A stretch of DNA of 64,000 nt from Planctomycetota bacterium (lineage in GTDB: Bacteria > Planctomycetota > Planctomycetia > Pirellulales > Pirellulaceae): NCBI GenBank assembly GCA_016872725.1, contig VGZC01000002.1:124001-188000 (forward strand), given 5' to 3'. The notes beneath the pieces were generated by a model, which saw only the letters and a program-made list of their open reading frames with translations, had not been told where the DNA came from and searched no databases. A program made the translations under genes and the position numbers. Each line of letters opens with the position of its first letter. Positions within the stretch are counted from its first letter, which is position 1. This document shows, piece after piece, positions 20,601 to 29,833 of this stretch.

Positions 20601-21148
20601 ACGATGCGGAACATGAGCACGCCGGCGGTCGCCACGTCCCGCTTGATCTTCTCGATCGCCGCGCCTTCCGCCTGCGGCACGATGATCTCGACCTGCTGGG
20701 GTCCGAACGGACGAATCACCATTTCCTTGAGGCCGTCCGGATTGAGACGCCGCTTGAGCACTTCGACGAGCAGCCCCATGTTGACGTCGGGCCCCCCGCT
20801 CGTCGCCCCGTTTGACGCGTCCACCCCCTTGCTCGCCCGTGTCGATTCGAGGTCGACCTGATAGACGAGGATCACGCCTCCCTTCAGATCGACGCCCAGA
20901 TTGGGATAATGCTGGGGATCGCCGACGATGATGAGCAGGGCGGCGATGATCGAGAAGAAGATCACGCCGATGCGCAGTTGATAATCGCGCGATCGGAACG
21001 CGTTCGCCAAGAACCGGCTCAGCAGGAACGGGACCCCGAACAGGGCGACAAGCGAGAGGATGACGTAGAGGCTTTTTTGGTAGCCCGTCACGGCCGCCAC
21101 GATCGGGAATATGCTCATATCGGTCAACACCATCGTCGTCATCGGCAT
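17693..21148 (-). CDS. secDF: SecD-SecF fusion, protein translocase accessory subunit
   Basis: 1151 residues: SecD then SecF in one chain. SecD part: N-terminal membrane segments, the NLGVDLKGGVILVYQV region, a periplasmic domain and a six-helix RND core (GMSVDANVLIFERIREE). SecF part: FDVDINGGVSVVMQL, a periplasmic region, then YSINDTIVVFDRIREV. Between them is a Pro/Ala linker with 12-residue repeats. The complex uses the proton gradient to help export after SecYEG. Start uncertain: ATG at 21148 or one of the next in-frame ATGs; no strong ribosome site precedes any. It lies 73 nt after yajC, in the usual tgt-yajC-secDF order. Confidence 0.94.
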   Translation of the reverse strand: MPMTTMVLTDMSIFPIVAAVTGYQKSLYVILSLVALFGVPFLLSRFLANAFRSRDYQLRIGVIFFSIIAALLIIVGDPQHYPNLGVDLKGGVILVYQVDLESTRASKGVDASNGATSGGPDVNMGLLVEVLKRRLNPDGLKEMVIRPFGPQQVEIIVPQAEGAAIEKIKRDVATAGVLMFRIVANRKDHGSQIAAADAQTADPLRKTAREVRDGNTIVARWMGVGRDDEVNGIRPFKYNPSGDIIRDKRTGERIIDIPREAMYSETDPTAFERWIREKGIESVEILMVEPASNAVDVMGSDLHFVRSDFDEQLRPCVNFTMTSVGSSRMSALTGLNLPDKDTEFYRHLGIVLDNELLSAPRIMSTIADRGEISGRFTQEEVDFLVRILRAGKLPAVLHKTPISENQIGPMLGAQTIRQGSMSMVLSLVAVLAFTWFYYRFAGLVACASLLLNLLLTVSLMILLSASLTLPGLAGLVLTVGMSVDANVLIFERIREEKEKGAALRMAIRNGFARAMTTIIDSNLTTLLTGIVLYAIGTDQVKGFAVTLILGILMCMFTAIYCSRPVFEIGERTRWLRDLRMRNFVGHPTLDFMGKERLCAAGSLILIIVGLIAAVSRGSRLFDVDINGGVSVVMQLEKADTDANVRKKLEEAFRDLKVDASQAEFTLNQMVVEGEPAGTIWKVDSSFQDVDPLKEELARQFDLVTYTMDLGSPTAFVETESSPADNPSGSSPTGESPPATNPTEPSKGPTSSDSGRFDDRIGSIGADTLCQETEDAADATATGNQPPAEAPKPAEGPPPADAPKPAEGQPPADAPKSAEGQPPTEAPKPAEGQPPAEAPKPTETPAPRPNAAEPSQGAANAQGEPTPVAARPAAKTTVQFGRVIEEDTLRRLLDDVIASRQMGAVTIQLTPKTVDESGRHASEAWDIVMDVPVDSMRAVLEQVRQQIEAMPVWVSASVIGGQVAGDTREKAIAAMIFSMIGIVAYVWIRFQRVVFGLAAVLALIHDVLITLSAIGISHYLFGIGSILLIDEFKISLPVVAAFLTLVGYSINDTIVVFDRIREVRGKNPNLTRDMLNLSINQTLSRTLLTSGTTLLVIVILYFLGGDGVHAFAFTLLVGITVGTYSSIYIASPALLWMAKWEARSNRLAAGKS
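18620..18799 (-). repeat. 36-bp coding repeats in the secDF linker
   Basis: Five copies of a 36-bp (12-codon) unit encoding QPPAEAPKPAEG with small variations (PPPADAPKPAEG, QPPADAPKSAEG, QPPTEAPKPAEG, QPPAEAPKPTET). The segment sits in a low-complexity part of the SecF periplasmic region. Confidence 0.85.
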
Positions 21149-21221
21149 GGCCAATTTACGGGAATGAAAATAGGTTCCAGCCGCCCTCGGCCCCGTTCCG
21201 CGCAAGGACCGCGCGGGTGAA

Positions 21222-21596
21222 TCACTTCGCCTCGTCGCGGTTCTCCGAGATCACCCGCGCCACCGCGCTCCGCAGGATGCGGGCCCGCGCGTCGTCCTCG
21301 AGGCGGATCACGATCGATTCCTTGTCCAGACTCACGACCCGGCCGTACACTCCGCCGATCGTCACGATATGGTCGTTCAGCGCGAGGTTTTCGAGCAACT
21401 TGTCCTGCTCGGCGCGCTTTCGCCGCTCGGGTCGGATGAGCATGAAGTAGAACAGGACGGCGACACCCGCGAGCGGCACATAGAATGGAATCGGCGGCTT
21501 AGCCGGTCCATTGGCCGCCTTTTCCGCACCCTCTTGCGCCAGCAGGACCGCGCCGGGGGCCCACGCGCTGATCCATGATTCGAGCCAATGCGTCAT
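21222..21596 (-). CDS. yajC: YajC, preprotein translocase subunit
   Basis: 124 residues. One membrane helix (~36-54, FYVPLAGVAVLFYFMLIRP) followed by the family signature RPERRKRAEQDKLLENLALNDHIVTIGGVYGRV and a small cytoplasmic domain. YajC binds SecDF at the translocon. The ATG at 21596 is directly preceded by an in-frame GTG at 21599; either could start. It is co-directional with secDF. Confidence 0.93.
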   Translation of the reverse strand: MTHWLESWISAWAPGAVLLAQEGAEKAANGPAKPPIPFYVPLAGVAVLFYFMLIRPERRKRAEQDKLLENLALNDHIVTIGGVYGRVVSLDKESIVIRLEDDARARILRSAVARVISENRDEAK

Positions 21597-21810
21597 CACA
21601 CGTCGCCCATGCCCGCTTCGTTCGTTCGGTCCCCAAAGGGCCCCAACATCTATCCGGCCTCGTCAAAGCACGTCGCGCCACCGACGGACCGCCTCGATCC
21701 CGCGCCCGATCGGACCTCGCCGAACGCGTCTCGAGGGCCCGCCGCGAAGCCAACCCGGCGAGGTCCGCGCGCACACGAACGGGACGACTTGCGTCGGCCG
21801 TTGGGGGCCT

Positions 21811-21839
21811 ATCATAGGACGTGTTCCATCGACGGACAA
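21811..21839 (-). promoter_or_regulatory. promoter for yajC-secDF in the 21597-21949 spacer
   Basis: Minus-strand TTGTCC (21839-21834), a 17-nt spacer, TATGAT (21816-21811). The predicted start near 21804 gives a leader of about 200 nt to yajC. The rest of the 353-nt spacer between tgt and yajC shows no gene. Confidence 0.45.
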
Positions 21840-21949
21840 GGCGGGGCCGAGCCCCCGCCCGTCGCCACGCTCGCCAGAACGATGGAGGCGCCCGAACGCG
21901 CATCGGCCCCCGTCTGGCGACGAGGGCTACGGGATACGGGTGACGGAGG

Positions 21950-23080
21950 CTACGAACCGCGTCGCGTCCAGCCTTCGCGCTTCGCGCGATGAAACTCGGC
22001 GAACGAACCACCCGCGATCGCTCGCCGCGCATCGGCCATGAGTCGCTGGTAGTACGCGAGGTTGTGGCACGTCAGGAGGATCGGGCCTAGCATTTCGCCC
22101 GCCAGAAACAGGTGCCGTAAGTACGCTCGACTCAAGCCGCTCGCCGCGGACGGCGTGTCCGGATCGAGGGGCCCCGGGTCATCCTGGTGTTTCGCGTTGC
22201 GGACTTTGAGCGGACCTCGGTCGGTAAACGCCATCCCATTGCGTCCATTGCGGGTCGGAAGGACGCAGTCGAACAGGTCGATGCCCCGCGCGATGCCGTC
22301 GAGCAGGTCCTCGGGAGTCCCGACCCCCATCAGGTATCTCGGCCGGTGGGCGGGGAGCACGGGGCACGTCACGTCGAGCACTCGGCGCATGTCCTCCGCC
22401 GATTCCCCGACGCTGAGCCCGCCGATGGCGAAGCCGTCGAACGGCATTGCGGCGAGCCGCCGGGCACAATCGACACGCAGATCGGCGTCCAAACCGCCCT
22501 GCACGATGGCAAAAAGTCCTTGGTCCGAACGGGACCGCGCGGCGAGGCACCGCTCGGCCCAGCGGATCGAACGTTCGCATGCGTCGCGCACCTGTTCGAT
22601 CGGCGCGGGAAGGCCGACGACATGGTCGAGCACCATCGCGATATCGCTTCCCAGATCCTCCTGGATGGCGATCGCCCGCTCGGGGGAAAAACGGATCGAC
22701 CGGCCGTCGAGATGCGAGCGGAACTCGACTTCGCATTCGGTCACCCGCGCGCGGTCGGCAAGACTGAAGATCTGGAATCCGCCGCTGTCGGTGAGGATGG
22801 GATGGTTCCAACCCATGAAAGCGTGGAGACCACCCAAAGCGCGCACCCGCTCGGCGCCCGGGCGCAGCGCAAGGTGATACGTGTTCCCGAGGATCATCCG
22901 GGAACCGGTCGCGCGCACCTGATCGGGGGCGAGCCCCTTGACGCAGGCCTGCGTACCGACCGGCATGAAGGTCGGCGTTTCCACGACGCCGTGCGCCGTG
23001 GTCAATCGACCCAGTCGAGGACCCGCCACGGCGACCGGCTCGACGGCCGATTCAAACGAGCAACGCGGGGGAGTCACCAT
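21950..23080 (-). CDS. tgt: queuine/preQ1 tRNA-ribosyltransferase (TGT) without the usual zinc cysteines
   Basis: 376 residues. Exchanges G34 of tRNAs with GUN anticodons for preQ1. The catalytic elements are present: [10 protein letters not shown] with its preceding Asp, VQGG, GGLSVGE, and the nucleophile region [14 protein letters not shown]. However the zinc site, normally C-x-C-x2-C after GPLDP, reads [15 protein letters not shown] here, so all three Cys are gone; the His ([10 protein letters not shown]) remains. The ATG at 23080 was preferred over a GTG at 23086. It starts 12 nt after the upstream TPR gene, so likely in its operon. gluQ at 11929, which acts on queuosine, argues the pathway is live. 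Confidence 0.94.
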   Translation of the reverse strand: MVTPPRCSFESAVEPVAVAGPRLGRLTTAHGVVETPTFMPVGTQACVKGLAPDQVRATGSRMILGNTYHLALRPGAERVRALGGLHAFMGWNHPILTDSGGFQIFSLADRARVTECEVEFRSHLDGRSIRFSPERAIAIQEDLGSDIAMVLDHVVGLPAPIEQVRDACERSIRWAERCLAARSRSDQGLFAIVQGGLDADLRVDCARRLAAMPFDGFAIGGLSVGESAEDMRRVLDVTCPVLPAHRPRYLMGVGTPEDLLDGIARGIDLFDCVLPTRNGRNGMAFTDRGPLKVRNAKHQDDPGPLDPDTPSAASGLSRAYLRHLFLAGEMLGPILLTCHNLAYYQRLMADARRAIAGGSFAEFHRAKREGWTRRGS

Positions 23081-23092
23081 CGCCACAGACGG

Positions 23093-24442
23093 TCAATCAC
23101 CACGGAGCTTGATGCCCAACTGAGTCAGCTTTTCGCGCACCTCGTTCAAGCTCGTCACGCCGAAGTTCTTGCATTCGAGCAGATCGTCGCCCGTTTTTCG
23201 GATGAGATCACCGAGCGTGACGAGTTGAAGGCGGCCCATGCACTTGCGGGCCCGCACCGACAGATTCAGGTCGGCGATAGGCCGGTCGAGGAGGGCCTGT
23301 TCGTCGGGCGACATCGACCCGGCATCGTACACCGGCTCGAATTCGCGTTTCTCGTGGGCGAATTGGCCGAGCTGGAGTCCGCGCTGGGCGAGCATATCGC
23401 GGATTTCGCCGAGCGACGTTTCGCCGAAGTTCTTGCTGGCGAGGAGTTCCTGTTCCGACGTGCGCGTCAGATCGCCAAGCGTGCGGATGCCCATGCGTTG
23501 CAGGCAATTCCGGCTGCGCTGGGACAACTCGAAGTCGGTGACCGCGATATTGAGGACCTGGCTGAGCCGATCGCTGCGTTTCTGCGCTTCCTCGTCAACA
23601 AACATGTCGCTCGACGCGGCGGCATCCTTGAAGAACAGGCGCGCCCGATCGTGATCGGGGAAGATATCGAGGATGCGCTGGTAGCATTGCTTGGCCCGCT
23701 CGTATTGCTGCCGGTCCTCGTACAGCACGCCGAGATTGAGCAGCGCGCCGACATGGGTGGGAAAGCATGCGACGGCCCGCTTGTACAGCTCGATCGCGTC
23801 GAAATCGTTACCGTGCCGGTCGTTTTCGAGCGCCAGCCCGAAAAGGGCTCCGGGATGCTCTTCATGCGTTTGCACGGCCCGCTCGTAGAGGGCGATGACT
23901 TCGGGGGGATTCTTGCCGAGCTGGGCGAGGGTCGCGGCGCGCTGGTAGAGGTATTCGGCCGACTGGCCGATCGGTCCGTGCATGTCATCGACGATCGCCA
24001 ATGCCTCGGCGGCGCGGCCGCTGCAACGGAGCGTCTCGGCGACGCCGAGCGCGCAATAGTCGGCATCGTAACCCGCCTTGCGCGCGGCCTGATACGCGCC
24101 GGTCGCCTCGGCGTATCGTTGCATGGCGAAATACGCCTTCGCGATATAGAACTGGGCCAGCGCGCCTCCATCGGCCTTCTGAAGGACGTCGATCGCCCGA
24201 TCGTTGCGTCCCATGAGGTAATAGCAGACGCCAAGCCGCACCGACGTGGCGGGCGACCGGTCCTCGCGCACTTCAAGCTCGGACACCGCGTCGCGCAGCG
24301 CCGCGAAGCGCGCGAAGTCCTCCGAAACGGCCCGGACAATCTGTCGGATCTCGCTCGGACCGAAGCTCGAATTCGACAACACGATTTCCTTCAAATCGAC
24401 CATCGCGCCCTGAACCGCGCCTTGAACCGTGCCCTGTGTCAT
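23093..24442 (-). CDS. TPR protein with two RNA polymerase alpha-CTD-like modules
   Basis: 449 residues. Residues ~20-290 are tetratricopeptide repeats (for example ALAQFYIAKAYFAMQRYAEA and GALLNLGVLYEDRQQYERA). Two helix-hairpin-helix modules resembling the RNA polymerase alpha C-terminal domain follow: ~315-375 (FELSQRSRNCLQRMGIRTLG, NFGETSLGEI) and ~390-449 (DLNLSVRARKCMGRLQLVTL, NFGVTSLNEV). Of the E. coli DNA-contact residues, Arg265 is kept in both, Asn268 only in the first. There is no alpha N-terminal domain, so it is not the polymerase subunit itself. The ATG at 24442 follows GAGGCGG. A role in transcription is inferred only. Confidence 0.9.
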   Translation of the reverse strand: MTQGTVQGAVQGAMVDLKEIVLSNSSFGPSEIRQIVRAVSEDFARFAALRDAVSELEVREDRSPATSVRLGVCYYLMGRNDRAIDVLQKADGGALAQFYIAKAYFAMQRYAEATGAYQAARKAGYDADYCALGVAETLRCSGRAAEALAIVDDMHGPIGQSAEYLYQRAATLAQLGKNPPEVIALYERAVQTHEEHPGALFGLALENDRHGNDFDAIELYKRAVACFPTHVGALLNLGVLYEDRQQYERAKQCYQRILDIFPDHDRARLFFKDAAASSDMFVDEEAQKRSDRLSQVLNIAVTDFELSQRSRNCLQRMGIRTLGDLTRTSEQELLASKNFGETSLGEIRDMLAQRGLQLGQFAHEKREFEPVYDAGSMSPDEQALLDRPIADLNLSVRARKCMGRLQLVTLGDLIRKTGDDLLECKNFGVTSLNEVREKLTQLGIKLRGD

Positions 24443-24566
24443 GCCACCGCCTCTCCCATGAACGGACATTCCGAGGCGACCGCGCCGAGGGGCGGGCATC
24501 CGCACGCGCCGACCCATCGACCCCGCCGTCCCATGCCGACAATCCACCCTGGTCTTTTCCAACGAG

Positions 24567-24640
24567 AGCCAGCGGCGGGAATCGAACCCGCAACCCCCGC
24601 ATTACGAATGCGGTGCTCTGCCGATTGAAGCTACGCTGGC
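24567..24640 (-). tRNA. tRNA-Thr(CGT)
   Basis: 74 nt on the minus strand. Acceptor arms GCCAGCG (5', 24640-24634) and CGCTGGC (3', 24574-24568) with discriminator base T; anticodon arm CCGCA / TTCGTAA / TGCGG gives anticodon CGT (codon ACG, Thr); T arm GCGGG-TTCGATT-CCCGC. The D stem has one T-G pair. CCA is not encoded. Confidence 0.95.
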
Positions 24641-24814
24641 CGAACCCGGAACCACCCGCCGGCGCGCGAACCCTTCGCGCGGCCGCCCTCGCGAATCGGA
24701 CATCCAGGAAAGGCGGGCCCCGCGACGGCTTGGCGCAACCGAACGTCCGATGGCAAAAGCCCGCTTCGGCGCGCGGGACTTGCCACCTCGCGATCGACGG
24801 AGGATAAACGACGT

Positions 24815-24843
24815 AATCTAAGCGACCTTCCTTCCCTTGGCAA
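24815..24843 (-). promoter_or_regulatory. possible promoter upstream of tRNA-Thr
   Basis: Minus-strand TTGCCA (24843-24838), a 17-nt spacer, TAGATT (24820-24815), about 165 nt before the tRNA 5' end. The match is moderate, and the rest of 24641-24902 shows no gene. Confidence 0.3.
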
Positions 24844-24902
24844 GGAGACTTTTCCACCTGCCAAGACGCCGCGGCACCCGGGTTAGAGGATGGATTCGGG
24901 TT

Positions 24903-25841
24903 ATGGTTCGATTCCAACCCTCCGATATCGAGACGGTCGATCCCCGCCGGCGCCATGTGCTCATCTTGCGGAACCCGAAAGCCGGCGCGCGGGACGCGGG
25001 CGCGCGAACGGCGGACGTCCGCGACTTGCTGGAATCGCGGGGATTCCCGACCGCCGAACATACGTCGCTGGACGCGTTCACCGAGGCGGCCCGCCAAATG
25101 ATGCGCGACGCCGTCCTGCGGGCGGTCGTCTCCGCCGGCGGAGACGGAACGCTGGCGACCGTCGTCGATCGGGTCCCGCCCGGCACGCCGATCGGCGTTT
25201 TTCCGCTTGGGACCGAGAACCTGATGAGCCGCTACGTCGGCCATCCCGCCGATCCCGAGGCCCTTTCCAGGCGCATCGAGGGCGGCCGCTGCGCCTGGCT
25301 CGACGCGGGACTCGCCAACGGACGCCCGTTTCTCATCATGCTCGGATGCGGTTTCGACGCCGAGGTCGTCCGCCGCGTGCATGAGCGACGGTCGGGGCAT
25401 ATCGGCCGATCGACCTATTTGGAACCGATCGTCCGCGCGATCCGTAGTTATGATTATCCGGAGCTCCGAGTATACTGCGAGGGCGGGAAAACGACGCCGG
25501 CGCAGTGGGCCTGCCGATGGGCGTTCGTGGTCAACGCGCCACGCTACGCGCTCGGCGTCAATTTCGCGCCCGCGGCGCGGTGCGATGATGGGAGGCTCGA
25601 TGTCCGCACATTCCGCCGAGGTTCCCTGTTTCGCGGATTGGCCTATCTCGCCGCCGTCGCGATCCGCCGTCACGAACGCCTCCGGGATGTGGTTTGCGAG
25701 TCGGCCACGTCGGTTCGAATCGAGGCGGACCGCCCCGTTCCGTTCCAGCTCGATGGCGACCCGGGCGGCGAGACGCCCGTCGACGTCCGCGTCGCGCCGC
25801 GCCACTGGTTGCTGCTGGTCGATCCCGATCCGCCCCATTGA
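24903..25841 (+). CDS. lipid kinase of the diacylglycerol kinase family
   Basis: 312 residues. DAGK catalytic domain at ~15-150: ILRNPKAGA (first loop), the GGDGT motif in SAGGDGTLATVVDRV, and FPLGTENLMSRYVG, followed by the C-terminal beta domain (LDAGLANGRPFLIMLGCGFD). Related to YegS/DgkB/sphingosine kinases, which phosphorylate lipid alcohols with ATP at the inner membrane; the exact lipid is unknown. The ATG at 24903 has AGAGGA about 12 nt upstream. kdsA starts 84 nt downstream. Confidence 0.88.
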   Translation: MVRFQPSDIETVDPRRRHVLILRNPKAGARDAGARTADVRDLLESRGFPTAEHTSLDAFTEAARQMMRDAVLRAVVSAGGDGTLATVVDRVPPGTPIGVFPLGTENLMSRYVGHPADPEALSRRIEGGRCAWLDAGLANGRPFLIMLGCGFDAEVVRRVHERRSGHIGRSTYLEPIVRAIRSYDYPELRVYCEGGKTTPAQWACRWAFVVNAPRYALGVNFAPAARCDDGRLDVRTFRRGSLFRGLAYLAAVAIRRHERLRDVVCESATSVRIEADRPVPFQLDGDPGGETPVDVRVAPRHWLLLVDPDPPH

Positions 25842-25925
25842 ACCCCGTTTCGAGTGACCCCGTTTGGCAGCGGTCGAACGACGCTTAGGTCCGCTCCGAT
25901 GCGCTCCGCACAGGATACCCGCCCC

Positions 25926-26786
25926 ATGAACCAGCGACCGATCGAGACGCCGCCGATCGAGACGCCGCCGATCGCGCGGATCGGACCGTATACGTGTGGA
26001 GCCGGTGAGCGTCTCGTGCTGATCGCGGGCCCGTGCGTGCTCGAATCGCGCGATCTCGCGTGGGAAATCGCCGAGCGGCTCTTCGGGATCACCCGCGACT
26101 ACCCGGTCCAGTGGATTTTCAAGGGCTCGTTCGACAAGGCCAATCGCACGAGCGGCGCGGCGTTCCGAGGCCTGGGTATGGACGAGGGACTCCGAATCCT
26201 CGACGCTGTCCGCGAAGGCATCGGTGTCCCCGTCACGACCGACATCCATGAGTCCTGGCAGGCGGAACCGGTCGGCCGCGTTTGCGCGCTGCTGCAGGTC
26301 CCCGCGTTCCTTTGCCGCCAGACCGATTTGCTCTTGGCCGCCGCCGCGACGGGGCGAGCCGTCCACGTCAAGAAGGGCCAATTCGTCGGGCCGTCCGACA
26401 TGCGGCACGTGGTCGCGAAATTGCGCGGAGCATCGTGCCGGAATGTGCTCGTCGGTGAACGCGGCACGTTTTTCGGCTACGGACGGCTCGTCAACGACTT
26501 TCGATCACTGCCGACCATGCGGGCCTTTGCTCCGGTCGTGTTCGACGCGACGCACAGCGTTCAGGAACCGGGCGGGCTCGACGGAGCCACGGGCGGCCGT
26601 CGCGAGTTCGTCGAACCGCTGGCGCGGGCGGCGGTCGCCGTCGGAGTCGACGGTCTGTTCTTCGAGACCCACCCGAACCCCGAATCGTCGCCGAGCGACG
26701 GACCGAACATGATTCCGTTGTCCGAGTTCCGCGGTGTGATCGAACGGATCCTCCGGATCCGCGAGGCGGTCTCCCGTTTCCCCTAA
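25926..26786 (+). CDS. kdsA: 3-deoxy-8-phosphooctulonate synthase (KdsA)
   Basis: 286 residues. Condenses arabinose 5-phosphate with PEP to give Kdo 8-phosphate for lipopolysaccharide. Motifs: [10 protein letters not shown] near residue 37, [30 protein letters not shown] and [16 protein letters not shown]. The Cys in AGPC, with the His, Glu and Asp that follow, marks the metal-dependent class (as in Aquifex) rather than the E. coli type, which has Asn there. AGGAT precedes the ATG. The first ~20 residues repeat IETPP. Its stop overlaps the next start (TAATG). Kdo use is supported by the waaA end at the right edge. Confidence 0.95.
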   Translation: MNQRPIETPPIETPPIARIGPYTCGAGERLVLIAGPCVLESRDLAWEIAERLFGITRDYPVQWIFKGSFDKANRTSGAAFRGLGMDEGLRILDAVREGIGVPVTTDIHESWQAEPVGRVCALLQVPAFLCRQTDLLLAAAATGRAVHVKKGQFVGPSDMRHVVAKLRGASCRNVLVGERGTFFGYGRLVNDFRSLPTMRAFAPVVFDATHSVQEPGGLDGATGGRREFVEPLARAAVAVGVDGLFFETHPNPESSPSDGPNMIPLSEFRGVIERILRIREAVSRFP

Positions 26787-28672
26787 TGCCGATCCTCCGA
26801 TCGCGGCGAGTATCCACTGCCATGTCTGGTCCTCATCGAATCGCGTCGATCCGCGCCGCGGCCCGCCGGAGTGGGTTCGCATTGCTCGTGATGGCCGCCG
26901 CGGCGTGCCGCGACGATCGCGCGATGAACGGCGAATTCCACCGGGTCCATACGGAACCCACATCGGCCGAGCATTTTGAAAAGGCCTGGTATCTGCTCCG
27001 GCAACTCGAGGAGTTCGAGCCGGAACAGACGATGGCCCAAATCACCTACCATCTGAACCGATGGCTTGCGGACCAGACCGAGCCGGACGATTGGGTCCGC
27101 GACCCGATGATGGACGACGCGTCCCTCGATTACCTGCGCGGCCTCCACTCGCTCGTTCACCTTGATACGCTCGAATTTTCCACCAGGGACACGGCCTACC
27201 TTCGGGAGAGCCGATGGCTGCGCGACATCGCGACCTGGGTCGCCGCGAGCCCGCCGCCGATCGAACTGGCCGATTGGCTGGCCGCCGCGCCCGAACGGCA
27301 TGGCGCCGATTCGGCTCGCAGGCTCGGGATCGCCGCCCGGTGTTTCGACTGGACCATCCGCAATATCCAGCTCGACGCCTTCCCGACCCTTCCCGATGCG
27401 GCCGGCGCGGCGGGAAAAAAGGTCCGGTCCGAGCGTCCGGCGGCCGAGGCGATCCCCGGACCGGGCTACACGATGCCTCCCTGGCAAGCCCTCCTGCTCG
27501 GGCACGGCGACGCGTTGCAGCGGGCGAGGATCTTCCTCCTGCTCTTGCGCCAGCACGGCATCGAAGGCGCCGTGCTGGCGAGCGCGCCTCAGGATTCCGC
27601 CACCCCGGTTCCGTGGGCGGTCGGCGTGTTGATCGGTTCGGACCTGTTTCTTTTCGAGCCCGAACTGGGCTGGCCGATTCCCGGTCCGTCGGACACGGGC
27701 ATCGCGACCTTGTCGGAGCTCGTCGAATCCCCCGCCCTCCTTCGCCAACTCGACGCCGGCGAGGGCGTCGCGTACCGCGTTCAGGAATCCGAACTCTCCC
27801 GTATCGTCGCGCTGCTCGATGTGTCGAGCGAGTCGGTCGCGCGGCGGATGCGGCTCATCGAGTCGGGGCTCGCCGGCGACCACCGCATGACGCTCGCGAC
27901 GCGTCCGAGCGATACGCGAAGCGCGCTTTCGGGACTGCGCGGGATCTCGGCGGTCGCCGTGTGGCGCGTGCCCCTCGAAACGGAGTTGTTCGAGTTGGCG
28001 TTGACGGAAGCGCGTCGCCGCGACAGCCGTCTCGATGCGGCCTATCAATGGCAAATGGCCTTGTTCCAAGGTCTGTCCCCGCTCCCCCAAGCCAGACAAC
28101 TCCACTTCCGCCGCCAATTCGATCGGGAAGACGAGAAGGCCGGCGCCATCGTGAAGTACATGGACTTGCGGGCGTCCGAAGCCGACATCGAACGGCTCGC
28201 GACCGACCCCGATCAGCAAATGGCCCACGGGCTCCGTCGCGCCGCGGCCGAACCCGAGGAAGCCTGGCGCGAACGCGTCTCGCGCGGCCAGCTCCTCCTG
28301 CGCACCGGCAAACAGCACGCCAGCTACTGGCTCGGCATCGCGCACTACGAACAAGGCGAATACGAAACGGCGGTCAACTGGTTCGCGAAACGCACGCTCG
28401 ATGAGTCCCCGAACAGCCCTTGGGCGCCCGGCGCGCGGTACCATGTCGGCCGGTGCTTCGAGATGCTCGGAAAATTCGCCGAAGCGCGAGCCCAATACCT
28501 GCTCGACGAGAGCCCCCAGCGCCACGGGAACCTGCTCCGTTCCCGCTGGATCCGGCTGCACAAACTCACCGACGCGCCTCCGGCCGGCGATTCGGCCGGC
28601 GATTCGGCCGGCGCATCGTCTGCCGGGCGGGCTTCCACCGATCCTATTTCCACGGAAAGCCGGTTCCGGTAA
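26786..28672 (+). CDS. putative lipoprotein with TPR-like and transglutaminase-like regions, unknown function
   Basis: 628 residues. Starts in the TAATG overlap with kdsA (ATG 26786); an ATG at 26822 is the alternative. A hydrophobic N-terminus ending [13 protein letters not shown] looks like a lipobox, with the Cys as lipid site. Around residue 230-260 a transglutaminase-like segment occurs ([20 protein letters not shown], then [10 protein letters not shown]) without the catalytic Cys. The last ~150 residues hold TPR-like helices ([40 protein letters not shown]). The tail is a GDSAGDSAG repeat. Its 3' end overlaps the convergent purC by 29 nt. Confidence 0.75.
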   Translation: MPILRSRRVSTAMSGPHRIASIRAAARRSGFALLVMAAAACRDDRAMNGEFHRVHTEPTSAEHFEKAWYLLRQLEEFEPEQTMAQITYHLNRWLADQTEPDDWVRDPMMDDASLDYLRGLHSLVHLDTLEFSTRDTAYLRESRWLRDIATWVAASPPPIELADWLAAAPERHGADSARRLGIAARCFDWTIRNIQLDAFPTLPDAAGAAGKKVRSERPAAEAIPGPGYTMPPWQALLLGHGDALQRARIFLLLLRQHGIEGAVLASAPQDSATPVPWAVGVLIGSDLFLFEPELGWPIPGPSDTGIATLSELVESPALLRQLDAGEGVAYRVQESELSRIVALLDVSSESVARRMRLIESGLAGDHRMTLATRPSDTRSALSGLRGISAVAVWRVPLETELFELALTEARRRDSRLDAAYQWQMALFQGLSPLPQARQLHFRRQFDREDEKAGAIVKYMDLRASEADIERLATDPDQQMAHGLRRAAAEPEEAWRERVSRGQLLLRTGKQHASYWLGIAHYEQGEYETAVNWFAKRTLDESPNSPWAPGARYHVGRCFEMLGKFAEARAQYLLDESPQRHGNLLRSRWIRLHKLTDAPPAGDSAGDSAGASSAGRASTDPISTESRFR

Positions 28673-29594
28673 GCCGTTCGTAGGCTTCGATGTACTTTTC
28701 GCGCGTCTTGAGCACGATGTCGTCGGGGAGCGCGGGGGGCGGACTGTTCTTGTCCCACGGCGTGGCCGACAACCAGTCGCGCGTGAATTGTTTGTCGAAC
28801 GACGGTTGCCCCGCGCCCGGCGCGTAGCGGTCAGCCGGCCAATAGCGCGAACTGTCCGGCGTCAGGACCTCGTCGATCAGGATCAGTTCGCCGTCAACCT
28901 GCCCCCATTCGAACTTCGTGTCGGCGATGATCAGACCGCGCTGGCGAGCGAGCGCGGCGCCGCGCCGGTAGAGGTCGAGGCTTCGCGAGCGGAGTTCGCG
29001 GGCGAGTTCCGTTCCGACGCGGTCGGACATCACGTCGAACGAAATGTTGATGTCATGGCCCGACTCTTCCTTCGTCGCCGGAGTGAAGATCGGCTCGGCG
29101 AGCTCCGCGCATTGCGAAAGGCCGGCGGGGATCGCGAGCCCGCAGACCGTGCCGTCCTTTTGGTATTCCCGCCAGCCCGATCCGTCCAAGTATCCCCGCA
29201 CCACGCACTCGATCGGCACGACCTCGGCCTTCCGCACGATCATGCTTCGGCCTCGAAGCGACTCGATGTCGGTCCCCTCCGGGAACAACGCGGGATCGAG
29301 TTCGAGGGTGAGCAGGTGGTTGGGGACGCCGAGCTTCTCGAACCAGAACGCGCTCACCATCGTCAAGACGCGGCCCTTGTCGGGGATGCCCGTCGGCAGG
29401 ACCCAATCGAACGCGCTGATGCGGTCGGTGCTCACCATCAAGAGCCGATCGCCGAGGTCGTAGATGTCGCGGACCTTGCCGCGCCGCACCGGGTAGGGAT
29501 CGCCCGGCAGCGAACTCGATACGAGCGGCCCTGATGCGAGCGGCCCTGATGCGAGCGGCCCTGATGCGAGCGGCCTTGGAATGGTTCCGGGCAT
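28644..29594 (-). CDS. purC: phosphoribosylaminoimidazole-succinocarboxamide synthase (SAICAR synthetase)
   Basis: 316 residues. Purine synthesis step joining CAIR and aspartate with ATP. Motifs: [27 protein letters not shown] near residue 40, [60 protein letters not shown]. The ATG at 29594 has AGGAG 7 nt upstream. The first ~30 residues are an LASGP pentapeptide repeat with no counterpart in the family, followed by normal sequence. No other pur genes are near. Confidence 0.96.
   Translation of the reverse strand: MPGTIPRPLASGPLASGPLASGPLVSSSLPGDPYPVRRGKVRDIYDLGDRLLMVSTDRISAFDWVLPTGIPDKGRVLTMVSAFWFEKLGVPNHLLTLELDPALFPEGTDIESLRGRSMIVRKAEVVPIECVVRGYLDGSGWREYQKDGTVCGLAIPAGLSQCAELAEPIFTPATKEESGHDINISFDVMSDRVGTELARELRSRSLDLYRRGAALARQRGLIIADTKFEWGQVDGELILIDEVLTPDSSRYWPADRYAPGAGQPSFDKQFTRDWLSATPWDKNSPPPALPDDIVLKTREKYIEAYERLTGTGFPWK
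29518..29577 (-). repeat. 15-bp coding tandem repeat at the purC 5' end
   Basis: Four copies of GATGCGAGCGGCCCT (plus-strand reading; 29518-29532 has one change, 29563-29577 another) encode the repeated pentapeptide ASGPL directly after the purC start. A multiple of three, it can expand without breaking the frame. Confidence 0.9.
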
Positions 29595-29833
29595 GAAACG
29601 GCTCCTGTGAGGAAAGACCGATCGGTCCTCTCCAGAGGCGGCCACCCCTTGGAGAATCCGACCGCTCGCGGAGTATAGCCGCGTCCCGCTCGATCCTCCA
29701 GCGGCCGACTGTCGGCGGACTCGCGCGTGGATTAGAATGGGGCGGCCGGCGGCCGCCGCCGGAGAAGGAGAAATAGGGGCGTCCCGCGACTCACGAACAG
29801 CCTGTGGGTTCCATCGAGACGAGGCCGACGAGC

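Noticed and set aside
22187-24628. 813-codon plus-strand frame opposite tgt and the TPR gene
   Set aside because: Antisense to two well-supported genes; Arg/Gly-rich translation.
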